64,000 nt of DNA from Paenibacillus sp. MAEPY2 (GCF_000499205.1 NZ_AWUK01000026.1:62001-126000), one strand, 5' to 3'. Shown: positions 10,101-19,238, numbered from the stretch's first letter. The notes: generated by a model from the letters alone, not told the origin. A program made the numbers and translations.

Positions 10101-12707
10101 TTCTTCATCATTGGATGGATGATTCGGATAATTGTTCCGACCATAATAATGCGGGTTGAACTGCACATTCCGCATATATCCCCCGTCAGACCCGCCTCCA
10201 AGGTATATGCCTTCCTTGAGCGGAGATCCAGCTACATAATCGATATAATGACCGCTTGTATCATAAGTTCCGAAGTCAACAGCCTGATATGGATTAACCA
10301 AGGTTGTATCGATCAGATATATGTTCTTCCCTTGGCCTTGCACAGTCCAGGCATATGGCTTCACTGGATGGGTATCAGACCATGTTTGCTGATCGTAATA
10401 AACAGATAATCCGCGTAACCCTGCTGCTTCCTCCAGTTGAATGAATGCATCGGCATCGGGGTCGTTTTCTCCATAATTCGTGAAAATTACCGTTCCATTA
10501 CCGATGGTATGATGGGGCACATCATAATTACCCCTCAGTTCCACAGCCGTTGGGACCACCAATGCCTGCTCAACGCGGTATATGCCAGCCGGCATATAAA
10601 CTGTTCCCCCACCTGCCGCCTCCGCATCATTTAATGCTTGTTGGATCGCCTGGGATGAATCAGCACTCCCTGTGTTATCAGCCAGATAGGGCTGGCTCAC
10701 CACGTTAAACAATTCACGAGTACCTGGCTTGGGTTGTGCAGCAATGTCCACAGAAGGAACGTCAGGGATGGTTTCCAATACCAAACCTTCTTCCTGATGG
10801 ATGTTCAGTTCCGCCAATGTACTTTGGTCGTTCACCGCAAGATTCCCTTCATATCCGGAATGAATGGCATTAATTGTTGCCACATCTCCCTGAAGAAGCA
10901 GATGCCGATCTGGCTTGGCGAAGGTAGAACTGCCCAGTATAAGCGAACCACTCTTGGCAACGATGGCATAATCTCCGCTTCCTTCACCCCAATTCTCGAA
11001 GGAACTACTCTCAAAAGACAGCGTTCCACGCCCTTCATTCACAACCGCATGTTTGGGCTCCCCACCCACCGTAACGCTGTTAAACTGGGCAATGGAGTGA
11101 AAACCTTCCGTTGCATAAATGGCAATAGGATTCTGACCAGCACTCGCTTCGAATTGACTGTCCGTCACCAGCAATCCATAATCATTGACACCTTCAATCT
11201 TCAGCGCTACATTGCAATCGTCGATCTGGATCTTGTACAGCTGCGCATTGGCTGTTTCGAGGCTGCCTGTTCTCGTCGTAATTCGTATACCTATTTTATA
11301 ACCCGAAATATGAATATTCGACATGTACTCCCAATCCGAACGTCCCATTACGATGCCTTCTGACTGCTGTGTCATATATTCACGCAGTTGTGTCCGTTCA
11401 GGAGCTCCTGGCAAACCTGAGTTCGCCCATACATCCGGGGACAGGTGAAGCTCTTCCAGTCTCCCAATGTCTGTTGTGAAATCCAGAAAGATACCGGTTT
11501 TCAGTGTAGTGCCGTATACATCCTTCACATAATGAAGTTCGTTCCACTCCGGGCCAATCTTAATCCCCTGGTACGCATTGACGAGTGTTACATTTTTCAC
11601 CGTGGCACTGTCACCAGGTAGTTGCTCCATCGTCCATGGATAGGCCACCGGATTATTCATATTCTGTTCGGGATACCAAATAGACAAATGTGTTACCCCA
11701 CTTGAAGGCTCCAGCTTAATGAAGCTGTTCCCGTTAGATTGACCTTTGCCACCATATACAGCAAGGATCGTTCCTTTGACTAATCCGTCATGCTCATCGG
11801 GATTCCCCCAATCTCCGCGAAGCGTAACGCCTGTTGGAATAACCAGCTCTCCGGTTAATTTATAGGTTCCGGATGGCACGAACACAACTCCGCCGCCTTG
11901 ATTTCCCGCTATTGCCAGCGCTTCCTTGAACGCTTGAGTATCGTCTGAAACTCCGTCCCCTATTGCTCCATAATCGGTTACGCTCCGATCTGCAATGACG
12001 ATATCTGATGTAGGGAATTCCGTTTCATAGACCTTGGTCTGAGCACCCGCCTGCTGCTGAGGTTGCTTATGGACGGTTACTTTGGCCAGATGAAGTTCCG
12101 GATTGTTGGCTGGCGCGCCTGCGCCGCTAACCCCGATTCGAAAATCCGCTTCATGCGTGCGGTTACCGAAATTGGCATCACTCAGCTTGAAGGTATGCGA
12201 CTTCCACGTTCCCGTGTTTTCATACCGGAACAAAGGGGCATCCTTGAAACTGGATTGCTTCGAATCGTATTGGAGAACCATAGCGCCACTACCGGTATCG
12301 TAATATTCAACAGTGACGAATACGTCCTGATCGGTATTTTCAAACAGATATTCATCTGCAACATTGAAGTAAAAATACAGGATATTACCCGCCGGATTCG
12401 ATGGATTCACCGTCTGATTGGTTTTCCAATACGCCTTACCGTCAAGCGCCCCCACTTGAAGACCTGCTGGAGGTCCATCGCCGGGACGAGCAGCTATACC
12501 CTGCTGAACAGGGGCTTCTCCGAGCGTTATACTTACCGAGTCAGAAGACACATCATTTAGAGGAACATCTCCTTGTTCAATATGATCTTCCCTCTCTGCT
12601 GCCGCGTGTGTGGTTGCTGGTGTGATGTAAAGTCCCGAACATAGCATGACAATCGTCAACAGCACTGAAATAGTACATCTGGCACCTGACCTTAATCGTT
12701 TGTTCAC
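7152..12707 (-). CDS. Giant SLH-anchored surface protein with two pectate-lyase-type beta-helices and a CBM9-like domain
   Basis: 1851 residues from a GTG start with GGGAGG upstream. Order of parts: signal peptide (about 1-36); a beta-sandwich (55-215); a first right-handed beta-helix of the Pectate_lyase_3 type (about 235-640, DYGAIGDGVSDDTQAF); a second (about 660-1050, AGGGTVYMPAGIYRVE); an uncertain beta region; a CBM9/DOMON-like sugar-binding domain (about 1165-1365); a Gly/Ser/Pro linker (about 1405-1450); another beta region; and three SLH repeats (about 1665-1851) that bind pyruvylated wall polymer. It is probably a cell-surface lyase, hydrolase or binding protein for the glycan used by locus A. 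The two helices are diverged in sequence. The catalytic residues of this broad family are not conserved enough to name a reaction. Confidence 0.87.
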   Translation of the reverse strand: MNKRLRSGARCTISVLLTIVMLCSGLYITPATTHAAAEREDHIEQGDVPLNDVSSDSVSITLGEAPVQQGIAARPGDGPPAGLQVGALDGKAYWKTNQTVNPSNPAGNILYFYFNVADEYLFENTDQDVFVTVEYYDTGSGAMVLQYDSKQSSFKDAPLFRYENTGTWKSHTFKLSDANFGNRTHEADFRIGVSGAGAPANNPELHLAKVTVHKQPQQQAGAQTKVYETEFPTSDIVIADRSVTDYGAIGDGVSDDTQAFKEALAIAGNQGGGVVFVPSGTYKLTGELVIPTGVTLRGDWGNPDEHDGLVKGTILAVYGGKGQSNGNSFIKLEPSSGVTHLSIWYPEQNMNNPVAYPWTMEQLPGDSATVKNVTLVNAYQGIKIGPEWNELHYVKDVYGTTLKTGIFLDFTTDIGRLEELHLSPDVWANSGLPGAPERTQLREYMTQQSEGIVMGRSDWEYMSNIHISGYKIGIRITTRTGSLETANAQLYKIQIDDCNVALKIEGVNDYGLLVTDSQFEASAGQNPIAIYATEGFHSIAQFNSVTVGGEPKHAVVNEGRGTLSFESSSFENWGEGSGDYAIVAKSGSLILGSSTFAKPDRHLLLQGDVATINAIHSGYEGNLAVNDQSTLAELNIHQEEGLVLETIPDVPSVDIAAQPKPGTRELFNVVSQPYLADNTGSADSSQAIQQALNDAEAAGGGTVYMPAGIYRVEQALVVPTAVELRGNYDVPHHTIGNGTVIFTNYGENDPDADAFIQLEEAAGLRGLSVYYDQQTWSDTHPVKPYAWTVQGQGKNIYLIDTTLVNPYQAVDFGTYDTSGHYIDYVAGSPLKEGIYLGGGSDGGYMRNVQFNPHYYGRNNYPNHPSNDEEFNQIWNYQKENLDAFRIGDVTNQVIFNTFVYGSKYGIHFEEQNGRRPEAVVIGHGTDGSKKGAVLQHAGSAGLSFINTELVSMSTTDKVYVEVGPNFGSKAVFFNTSMWGDTTRSFDIHGGDIRIQQGNFTNVGEIGINAIGGDITLYNSYFQQPRTNHVVAGPDIEKMVISNNLFNGGFQIENEAPPGKVTGTNLFPLGLKLNQLGYDPSKPGEPGSTLTLTNIAGAALLKGQIELIEPSGYHGMFKPVRFEGLGIGKSMDAALPYISSDLLKFRVTLENGFRYDTSVKLSQSFAAKKDAVGTLPFIEVSSPEHYNSVGGSWGGPNDLSIQAKASWDSENLVLKVDVKDDVHHQSNTNGDIWQGDSLQLGIDLGKEDGAASKQVNELGFAVNQEGVITKWRWRAPEGVATGILESASATIIRDETTHITHYEITLPFAALHQEGYTFRPDKPIGFALLVNENDGEGRSGFMEFNGGIGTSKDARLFGNLYLLTGDYVTLLEKSAEVSVRTAEQKKDVTSLDTASNFVNLLPGGTLKSSLLARLAALTSGSNPNPGGPNPHPGSGSGSEPGAGAGSTTGGKKEETPATPKATLQLQPKLDKSATLATAELTNKMMEEAFQRITPDQDGKKKLIVDLEYVDGAQGYALTLPSSFLQETSSTQWLEIRTALGGLLVPSSLLVNTKEKLGESITLELSKADQSHWSAKMKSDFGEKPAITLSVISNGKSVAWQNPMTPITVRLPYQPNETELLDPEKLAVRRITEDGQVISVPNGKFDEKSEQMVFKARQNGVYTITHDNQTFQDIRQLSWARHAIEVLVSKGVIRGMSKAEYQPQSMIRRADFITLLTNALELYSEQATNVKRFVDVPEHVYYEQSVNTARTLGIIQGSGANLFSPASPITREEAAIMIYRAMEVIGMQPLPEGESGLDDYKDKHLIKAYARDAIDSLTRSTIMEGSNGHFHPENTLTRAETAVLLYRLYNRLP

Positions 12708-12830
12708 AATATACCTCCCATTAACTTGATCATGTAATCAAGCTGCACGAAAACAGGGTTGTCGTATGTGGAACATGATGCATCCGTTTTCAATCCGCAG
12801 CAGTGGAGAGAACTCTCTAAACTGGCTTGC

Positions 12831-15590
12831 TTATATGAAACTTGTTGTGGGTTGAATGCCAATCGTCTGAATTTTTGCCGATCCCACTCCCAAAACATAA
12901 CGTCCATTATCAGCTGCCTTTATGGCTCCACCTTGCTCTTCAACAATGGTGCTTTCGTACACTTCCTTAGCTTTAAACGTAGGCGTTACCTTCAGTGAAG
13001 TGGTCTCAGATGATACATTGAACACCCTGAACAGCAGGTCATCATTGGCCTCGCCCCGTTTAAGTGCACTAAATGCGAGATGATCGCCCTCCCATTGCAA
13101 AAACTCGTGGGTAGCGGGTAACGTGCCGCCGTGTACACCTGTCTGTTGAACAGTCCAGGGTACCGGGAATTGGTACGCTTGCACATAAGCATCGGACTGA
13201 ATAACATCCAGATCATGTGAGATGAGCTCCATTTCCAGCATATGCTGTCCGAGACATTGGGCCTCAGGTGTTGCAAATACGCCCCAATCTCCAAGCTCAC
13301 GAACACCGCGAAGCAGTGTCACAGCTATGGTGCTCTGATTAGCCAACACTTCATATTCATTCAGACCTTTATTCGCAATCGTCAGCCCTTCACGACCATT
13401 ACTGATGCTGACAAACGCGTTTTGATGCTGTGCATTGCTAGGATTGCTCCATGCTGCTTCCGGCTGTATCGGACGCTGCGCCAGTTCATAAATAGAGTCA
13501 ACGGTAACGTGACTTGCTTCGAGTCCGGTTTGGAACAGCATGCGAATACGATGATCCTGAACCGTGTTATCGATATAGCTTTTAATGCCAACGGAACGAC
13601 CCGTTTTTTCAAGGCTCAGCTCTGTACGAATGGTCACTTCCCTTGTTTCATCAAGCCGCCGGGATTTCCGGTAACGAAACGGAACCATGGAGCGGATCTC
13701 TTCATCCAGCAGTTTATCTGCGCCGACCGGGAGCTTCCAATTATGCACGATCTCATAAACGGCTTTAAGAGGTGTATGATGCACCAGCTTAATTTGGGCA
13801 GGCAATCCCTTCGTAGTCAGCGGTGCTTCCTGATCCGGTTGTCTGTACATGTACTCATTTCCGATATCCCCGGTATCCTCATAAATGCCAAGCCCTGTAT
13901 AATTACGACCGTTCACTTTATCCAACATAGTAAACGATCCATCCCCCGCAATCTCGACACGCAGATAAGCGTTTTCCATCCCTTGCTCTCCTGCAACAAG
14001 TTCAGGGGTTATTGACTCATTTGCCACAGCATCTGCAACGGCACTCTGAGGCACAAGCGCAAAAGTGTGATATGCAAAACCCGGGATGTTCTGGACGTGA
14101 AGCTCCACATCCACTTGATACGCCCAGTATGGTTGACGGAACCGGTTATCCGGCAAATCATATCCAAATGTCGGTCCAACAGATGTGATTACGGCTTCCA
14201 CTTGCTTGCCTTCCGAGTTCAATACCACCCATTCGTTCGGGTTAAAGGCTTCATATTCATGCTTGAATTCCTGATACTTTTCATGCGGAGGCTGGTGATC
14301 GAAGTAACGTCGCTCAACGTCCACCCTCGCTACAATTACATTGGATCGAAGATGTCCCGAGGTGTTAAATACTACAAAAGGCAGCGCAACATCTGCGGTA
14401 AAGCCAGAGGTATCCACGGATTCAGCTATACTACGAGCACTCTGAACCGATATAGCTTCAGCCACTTCTTGCGACTTGGCAAATCGAGTCATCATTTCCC
14501 TGTGGACTTCGTCCACACTGCACCCGCAGATGCTGTCATGAGGATGATTTTTCAGCAGCGTTTTCCAGGCATATAACAGCTCATGGCGTGGATAAGTGCC
14601 TGTGGACAGAGAGGCCATGACTGCCAGCGGCTCAGCCACTTTCTCCAGTAACGTCTGGCTTTTTACATTTTGCTGCTTGATATATACCCTTGCTGAAGCT
14701 GTATTTACAAGTGTGATCCAGCCGTCATCCCATTGGCTTCGAAGTTCACCACGAATGACGTCCAGTGACTGTGGTTTCGCTTTTTGCAAAGCCTGAATGT
14801 ATTCAGGAAAGCTGGATTGACGAAACGTCACATCTGGCATAATCTCGGCGGCCGTCTTTAACGCTTGTGTCAGATCCTTTTGGAGCGGCTGATGGTCACA
14901 TCCGTTCATGAACAAGAGTTCCGAACTTGAAGCAAACTCTTCTGTCGCAGCCAGCTGTTCGGCCCAGTAAGATTTCGCCTTCCCAGGTTCCACCGGGATC
15001 TCCATGCCATTGTTGTACCAATTGGCGAACAGGATCGCCAGTACACGAGTACCGTCGGGTGATTCCCAATACATCTCCGAGTATTTGGAGGTATGTTCGT
15101 TGCCAGACTGAATCTCGTTATTGAACCCGACCGGCTTTACTCCCCGTCCATATACAGCTACCTCAATGCCCGCCTGACTAATGAGCTGTGGTGCTTGACC
15201 CATATTGCCGAAGGAATCCGGGAAATATCCGATTTTGGCATATCCCCCCATTTGTTCAGAGGCCTGAATACCAATTAACAGATTCCGCGCATTAGCTTCA
15301 CTGCTGACGAGGAATTCATCTTGAAGGATGTACCAGGGACCAACGATCAACTTGCCCTGTTCAATTAACTTGCGGACCTGATTCGATCGGTGCGGCATAA
15401 TTTCCAGGTAATCCTCCAGCACAATAAATTGCCCATCTAGGTGAAAGCTCGTAAATTCCGGGTCTTTTTCAAACGTCTCAATTAAATCCTCCATAAGCTG
15501 AACGAGTAACATTCGGTGCTTCTCGAAGGATAGATACCACTCCCTGTCCCAGTGAGAATGTGCGACAATATGCGCGGTTTTTGTAGTCAT
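12831..15590 (-). CDS. GH38 alpha-mannosidase, MngB-like
   Basis: 919 residues, no signal peptide, hence cytoplasmic. The N-terminal domain shows the GH38 zinc site: HSHWDREW with His13 and Asp15, and the nucleophile Asp125 in GYFPDSFGNMGQ. A later His lies in the NHPHDSICGCS motif. The remainder is the three-helix bundle and beta-sandwich region usual for the bacterial MngB branch, which hydrolyses alpha-mannosides, in E. coli 2-O-(6-phospho-mannosyl)-glycerate. As an ABC importer rather than a PTS lies upstream, unphosphorylated manno-oligosaccharides are the likelier substrate. The ATG start has only a weak ribosome binding site (TTGGAATG) upstream, unlike its neighbours. Confidence 0.9.
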   Translation of the reverse strand: MTTKTAHIVAHSHWDREWYLSFEKHRMLLVQLMEDLIETFEKDPEFTSFHLDGQFIVLEDYLEIMPHRSNQVRKLIEQGKLIVGPWYILQDEFLVSSEANARNLLIGIQASEQMGGYAKIGYFPDSFGNMGQAPQLISQAGIEVAVYGRGVKPVGFNNEIQSGNEHTSKYSEMYWESPDGTRVLAILFANWYNNGMEIPVEPGKAKSYWAEQLAATEEFASSSELLFMNGCDHQPLQKDLTQALKTAAEIMPDVTFRQSSFPEYIQALQKAKPQSLDVIRGELRSQWDDGWITLVNTASARVYIKQQNVKSQTLLEKVAEPLAVMASLSTGTYPRHELLYAWKTLLKNHPHDSICGCSVDEVHREMMTRFAKSQEVAEAISVQSARSIAESVDTSGFTADVALPFVVFNTSGHLRSNVIVARVDVERRYFDHQPPHEKYQEFKHEYEAFNPNEWVVLNSEGKQVEAVITSVGPTFGYDLPDNRFRQPYWAYQVDVELHVQNIPGFAYHTFALVPQSAVADAVANESITPELVAGEQGMENAYLRVEIAGDGSFTMLDKVNGRNYTGLGIYEDTGDIGNEYMYRQPDQEAPLTTKGLPAQIKLVHHTPLKAVYEIVHNWKLPVGADKLLDEEIRSMVPFRYRKSRRLDETREVTIRTELSLEKTGRSVGIKSYIDNTVQDHRIRMLFQTGLEASHVTVDSIYELAQRPIQPEAAWSNPSNAQHQNAFVSISNGREGLTIANKGLNEYEVLANQSTIAVTLLRGVRELGDWGVFATPEAQCLGQHMLEMELISHDLDVIQSDAYVQAYQFPVPWTVQQTGVHGGTLPATHEFLQWEGDHLAFSALKRGEANDDLLFRVFNVSSETTSLKVTPTFKAKEVYESTIVEEQGGAIKAADNGRYVLGVGSAKIQTIGIQPTTSFI

Positions 15591-15654
15591 TCATTTCATT
15601 CCAATCTTGTATGATTTAGTTGTTGTGTATTTGCTATAACGCACCATCAAAAAA

Positions 15655-16473
15655 TTACATTTTCACAGAACCTACCGTCATTCCTTTGACATACATCTTC
15701 TGCATGAACGGGAAAGCAAGCAGGATTGGAATGACTGTAATTAAAGCCCCTGCCATGAGTTCATTCCATTTCTTGAATGAAGAAGAATCCAGATACATGA
15801 GTCCCATCGGCAACGTAAACATATCCCGGCTATCCACAATGATCATCGGCCACAAAATATTGTTCCAGCTTCCGATAAAGTTCAGAATGGCAATGGTTCC
15901 GATCGCAGGCAAGGCCAATGGCAAATAGATTCTGTAGTAGATTTTAAAATTGTTGCATCCATCCAGCACGGCACTCTCATATAGCTCATGTGAGATCGTG
16001 CGGAAATAACTGGTGAATAGAAAAATGGCGAATGGTGCAGCACCGTTAATCATGGGCAGGATCATACCAATGTACGTGTTCTGCAAACCCAGATTAGTCA
16101 TGTTGATATAAAGCGGAATCAATGTCGTTACACCTGGAACGAGCAGTAATGCAATAAACGTATAGTAGATAAATTTTTTGCCCCGATAGACAAATTTGGC
16201 AAACGAATAGGCCATCATGGTATAGATGAGAATGACACCTATAATTACGACTGCACTTACGATCACGCTGTTTATAAAAAACTGATAGAAGTTCAATTTA
16301 TTCCATACGTCCCCGAATGTGGACCACATCGGTGCGGCTTGTGGAAACGGACTCTGTGGATTGGCTAATGCATCCTGTGATGTCTTCAGCGAAGTGCCGA
16401 TCATCCAGACAAAAGGATACAAGCAGGTCAATCCGTACAGGATTAGAATGATATGCTTAATATATTTGACCAT
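15655..16473 (-). CDS. Carbohydrate ABC transporter permease, MalG-type
   Basis: 272 residues with about six membrane helices. The cytoplasmic EAA loop that docks to the ATPase is clear (HELYESAVLDGCNNF, then RIYLPLALP). The C-terminus ends in GMTVGSVKM, the usual CUT1 permease end. AAGGAGG lies 7 bases before the ATG. It pairs with the MalF-type permease ending 13 bases upstream and with the binding protein at the head of the operon. No ATPase gene is present, so a shared MsmX-type ATPase is expected. Confidence 0.92.
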   Translation of the reverse strand: MVKYIKHIILILYGLTCLYPFVWMIGTSLKTSQDALANPQSPFPQAAPMWSTFGDVWNKLNFYQFFINSVIVSAVVIIGVILIYTMMAYSFAKFVYRGKKFIYYTFIALLLVPGVTTLIPLYINMTNLGLQNTYIGMILPMINGAAPFAIFLFTSYFRTISHELYESAVLDGCNNFKIYYRIYLPLALPAIGTIAILNFIGSWNNILWPMIIVDSRDMFTLPMGLMYLDSSSFKKWNELMAGALITVIPILLAFPFMQKMYVKGMTVGSVKM

Positions 16474-16485
16474 GTGCTCCTCCTT

Positions 16486-17379
16486 TTAGATGTCTGCCTT
16501 GAATGAGCGAATACTGAATATGGCGATGGCACCTGTAATCAGGAATGAAACCCACCCGATTGCGCTGGCCAGACCATAATCATTGTTGAGGAAAGCGGTA
16601 CGGTACACGAGTGTACCAATAACTTCCGAACTGCCAGCCGGGCCGCCGCCTGTCATGATGAACACATTCTCAAAGGCCTGGAATGCCCCGTTCACCATCT
16701 GAATGACGGCAATCAGTGTGATTGGCTTCAGTAACGGCCAAGTAATTTTCAATATCATGGTTGTTTTCTTGGCACCATCTACACTTGCCGCTTCATAGAG
16801 TGTTGGATCAATGGAAGTCAGACCAGCGTAGTACAGAATCAGTGTTCCTGGCAGACCACCCCATATCGATGTCAAAATAATACCGAGTAAAGAAGTGGAC
16901 GAACTCCCAAGCATCCCACCAGGTACCGCTAGGAAATCCAAGCCCATCCATAGGAAGAGAGAGTTGAATGCTCCACTTGGTTCAAACAAGCCTTTCCATA
17001 CATAAAAGATAGCTACGCCAGATGCGATCATCGGCAGAAAATAAATCGTCCGGTACCAAGTGGCTGCTTTTGTATTTTGCAGTACAAATGCCAGCACAAG
17101 TGCGATCGGAACGACAACCACAACCTGTGAAACCGCAATGATCAGATTGTGCAGAACGGCATTATAGAAATTTCGGGTTACAATCGGATCATCACCCAGC
17201 AGGAACTGACGAAAATTCGCCAAACCTTCAAACCGTGCGGTGGAAAAATCGATCCCGGACCAGTTATAAAAACTGAGCATGATCGAGAATCCGACCGAAT
17301 ACACGCCGATGGCAAGAAACAAAAGCACACCGGGCAGTAAAAAAAGATACGGCATCCACTTATTTCGACTTTTTATCAT
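16486..17379 (-). CDS. Carbohydrate ABC transporter permease, MalF-type
   Basis: 297 residues from the ATG at 17379, which has AAAGGTG 9 bases upstream; an in-frame TTG two codons earlier is less likely. Six membrane helices are expected. The EAA loop reads LYEAASVDGAKKTTM followed by ITWPLLKP. It is the first permease of the locus A importer, separated from the binding-protein gene by a stem-loop. Confidence 0.92.
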   Translation of the reverse strand: MIKSRNKWMPYLFLLPGVLLFLAIGVYSVGFSIMLSFYNWSGIDFSTARFEGLANFRQFLLGDDPIVTRNFYNAVLHNLIIAVSQVVVVVPIALVLAFVLQNTKAATWYRTIYFLPMIASGVAIFYVWKGLFEPSGAFNSLFLWMGLDFLAVPGGMLGSSSTSLLGIILTSIWGGLPGTLILYYAGLTSIDPTLYEAASVDGAKKTTMILKITWPLLKPITLIAVIQMVNGAFQAFENVFIMTGGGPAGSSEVIGTLVYRTAFLNNDYGLASAIGWVSFLITGAIAIFSIRSFKADI

Positions 17380-17401
17380 GATCAATCACCTTTTGCTCTC
17401 A

Positions 17402-17438
17402 ATTTGGCAATCGGGAGACCCTTGCGGGTCTCGCCAAT
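17402..17438 (-). promoter_or_regulatory. Intercistronic stem-loop after the binding-protein gene
   Basis: The inner stem pairs GAGACCC (17415-17421) with GGGTCTC (17426-17432) around a four-base loop. An outer TTGGC/GCCAA pairing (17404-17408 with 17433-17437) closes it. No T-run follows, so it is more likely an mRNA-stabilising or partial-termination element than a full terminator. Confidence 0.6.
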
Positions 17439-17451
17439 TACTTTGGTTGTA

Positions 17452-18831
17452 CTAGTTCCCGCTCGCTTTCAAACTTTCCATGGTGTCGTCGAACTTCTTG
17501 GCGACTTGTTCAGCAGTCATCTTTTTCTCGATCATGGATTGCATGGACTGGGCGTACACTTCCCACTCTTTATGCTTGCCACGATACGTATTAATCGCCG
17601 GTGAAGCTTGACTGAATGGACCAGGTTCGGCAGCGAACGCATCTGAAATTGATTTCAGGTTCGGATCCAGATCCTTGGCACGATCACCCAAGTTCAGAGC
17701 AGGTACGGTATATGCCGCATTGGCAAAAGCAACAGCAGCATCCGGATCACCCGTCAGGAATTTAATGAAATCAAGCGCTTCAGCCTTGTTCTGCGAATCC
17801 TTGTTCACCGACAACATCGTTAATGTGAATGGATCAGTCGTCCAGCTGTTCATTTTCGACCCTTCAAGCGGTGGTACAGGGAAGGTGAAAATATCGTCAG
17901 GACTCATTCCCATAGCGAGTAACGTAGACATCGTGAAGGAACCACCAAGATCGAAAGCGGCTTTGCCAGCAGCAAAAGCCTGGTCTGCTCCATCAATATC
18001 CGTTGATAAAATTCCCGGCATAAGCAAATCCTTATTTGCCAATGTCTCCATCGCTTTCACAACCGGCAGATTGGAAGGGTCGCTTAGTTTGGATTTTCTT
18101 TCGAGCAGATCAATATAACCCTGAGGTTCGTTCAGCATGATGGACAGTGCCGAACCGGCCCAGTTTTCCCATAGGTCAGGCAGCTTTGCACCAAATACAA
18201 GCCCAGGAGTGCCTGTTTTCTCTTTGACGGTCTCCATCATTGTGACGAATTCTTCCCACGTTTTTGGTGCTTCCGCTGTCAGCCCTGCTTCTTCGATCAG
18301 CTTCTTGTTTCCATAGAAAGTAAAGAATCCTCCGATATCGAGCGGCAGTCCGTAGAACTGACCAGTTTTCAATGACTTTTGAATCGTAGTGGCATTCTTG
18401 TCTTCTTTCCAGGAGTCAACCTGACTTTGCGTAACAATGATCGGGTCCATTGCAGCACTGTAGTAACTGTTCAACAGCTCATCATCCACTTCACCAGACA
18501 GTTCAAGCACCGAGTTCTCAATGGAATCTCCCGCCGTTGCCCACCAGTTGACGATATCCGGCAAATTTTTGGAGTTCGCTGCTGCCTGGAACTTTTGGCG
18601 GTACGTATCATCTGGTGTAAAGGTCTCCAGCTTCACTTTGATCCCCGTTTTCTCTTCATACAATTTTGCTGCAGCTTCAATTCCTGGCGTGTAAGCAACC
18701 TTCCACGTCCACATCGTAAGCTCCTTACTCGAATTGGATTCTGTTCCTCCGGATTGCGCATCACCGCAAGCGCTTACAATGAGTGAGAAAACAGTTAACA
18801 AAGTAACGATCATGCCTGCTCTTTTTTTCAT
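17452..18831 (-). CDS. Extracellular solute-binding lipoprotein of locus A importer
   Basis: 459 residues. A lipoprotein signal peptide ends in the lipobox LIVSAC with Cys22 as the lipid anchor. The rest is a family 1 solute-binding fold of normal length, with the usual EEKTGIKV segment and a conserved aromatic-rich C-terminal lobe. It should capture oligosaccharides outside the membrane and hand them to the two permeases downstream. It is the first gene of the locus A operon, about 180 bases after a predicted sigma-A promoter. The sugar bound cannot be read from sequence; the operon's GH38 and GH71/99-like enzymes suggest mannose-containing oligosaccharides. Confidence 0.92.
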   Translation of the reverse strand: MKKRAGMIVTLLTVFSLIVSACGDAQSGGTESNSSKELTMWTWKVAYTPGIEAAAKLYEEKTGIKVKLETFTPDDTYRQKFQAAANSKNLPDIVNWWATAGDSIENSVLELSGEVDDELLNSYYSAAMDPIIVTQSQVDSWKEDKNATTIQKSLKTGQFYGLPLDIGGFFTFYGNKKLIEEAGLTAEAPKTWEEFVTMMETVKEKTGTPGLVFGAKLPDLWENWAGSALSIMLNEPQGYIDLLERKSKLSDPSNLPVVKAMETLANKDLLMPGILSTDIDGADQAFAAGKAAFDLGGSFTMSTLLAMGMSPDDIFTFPVPPLEGSKMNSWTTDPFTLTMLSVNKDSQNKAEALDFIKFLTGDPDAAVAFANAAYTVPALNLGDRAKDLDPNLKSISDAFAAEPGPFSQASPAINTYRGKHKEWEVYAQSMQSMIEKKMTAEQVAKKFDDTMESLKASGN

Positions 18832-18984
18832 CCTGCAACCACCCTTATCTTTGAATTTTGATCATTCCTAGCTTAATGAATATTTCACGGCTACCAATTG
18901 CCATTAAGAAACGCTGCACCCCCTTTTTGAATTCAGGAACATGTGAGATAAAATTTTTGGCATGGATAAGATTGTGAAGGATCG

Positions 18985-18999
18985 TTGGAAACGCTTCAT
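18985..18999 (+). promoter_or_regulatory. Candidate cre (CcpA) site of the locus A operon
   Basis: TTGGAAACGCTTCAT matches the cre consensus WTGNAANCGNWNNCW at all but position 14. It lies just downstream of the predicted transcription start, a common position for CcpA repression. The site is also framed by TTGGA/TCCAA arms. Confidence 0.5.
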
Positions 19000-19017
19000 C
19001 CAACAAACTTTAAAAAC

Positions 19018-19046
19018 AATATAAACAACATACTTTTACTTGTAAA
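19018..19046 (-). promoter_or_regulatory. Sigma-A promoter of the locus A operon
   Basis: On the minus strand the -35 box TTTACA (19046-19041) and the -10 box TATATT (19023-19018) are 17 bases apart. Transcription would begin near 19011 and run into the binding-protein gene at 18831. Confidence 0.6.
19019..19032 (-). promoter_or_regulatory. Candidate operator repeat in the locus A operon promoter
   Basis: On the minus strand TATGTTGTTTATAT fills the spacer and -10 region of the operon promoter. The related TATGTTGTATTAAT occurs on the plus strand at 19180-19193, before the regulator gene. The paired placement fits an operator for the adjacent GntR-LacI regulator. Confidence 0.4.
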
Positions 19047-19179
19047 TGTTTATTTTTAGATACAACCTTAGATGGAATATTCCTAATAAGTTGTTTGTTC
19101 ATAAGGTTTTTTTATCATATTTGTTTGTAATTTAAATCTTCTTGTCTTACTCACTTGATATTGATTTTTAGCACTTGTA

Positions 19180-19193
19180 TATGTTGTATTAAT
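19180..19193 (+). promoter_or_regulatory. Candidate operator repeat before the GntR-LacI regulator
   Basis: TATGTTGTATTAAT lies 46 bases before the regulator start and shares TATGTTGT and a following TTA with the repeat in the operon promoter, in the opposite orientation. Autoregulation is inferred. Confidence 0.4.
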
Positions 19194-19238
19194 ATAATAT
19201 ATTTAGAACGAACTAATAGTGAATGGAGATAAAATGCG

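Larger units (their letters stand above)
18832..19238. other. Divergent regulatory region between the importer operon and its regulator
   Basis: These 407 AT-rich bases contain no gene. They hold the leftward operon promoter, a cre-like site, and two copies of a TATGTTGT-type repeat, one in each promoter region. The rightward regulator gene has a TGGAG ribosome binding site at 19224-19228; its own -35/-10 pair was not clear. Confidence 0.7.

Noticed and set aside
13242..14015. Plus-strand frame of 257 codons
   Set aside because: Antisense to the GH38 gene of locus A, which has intact catalytic motifs.
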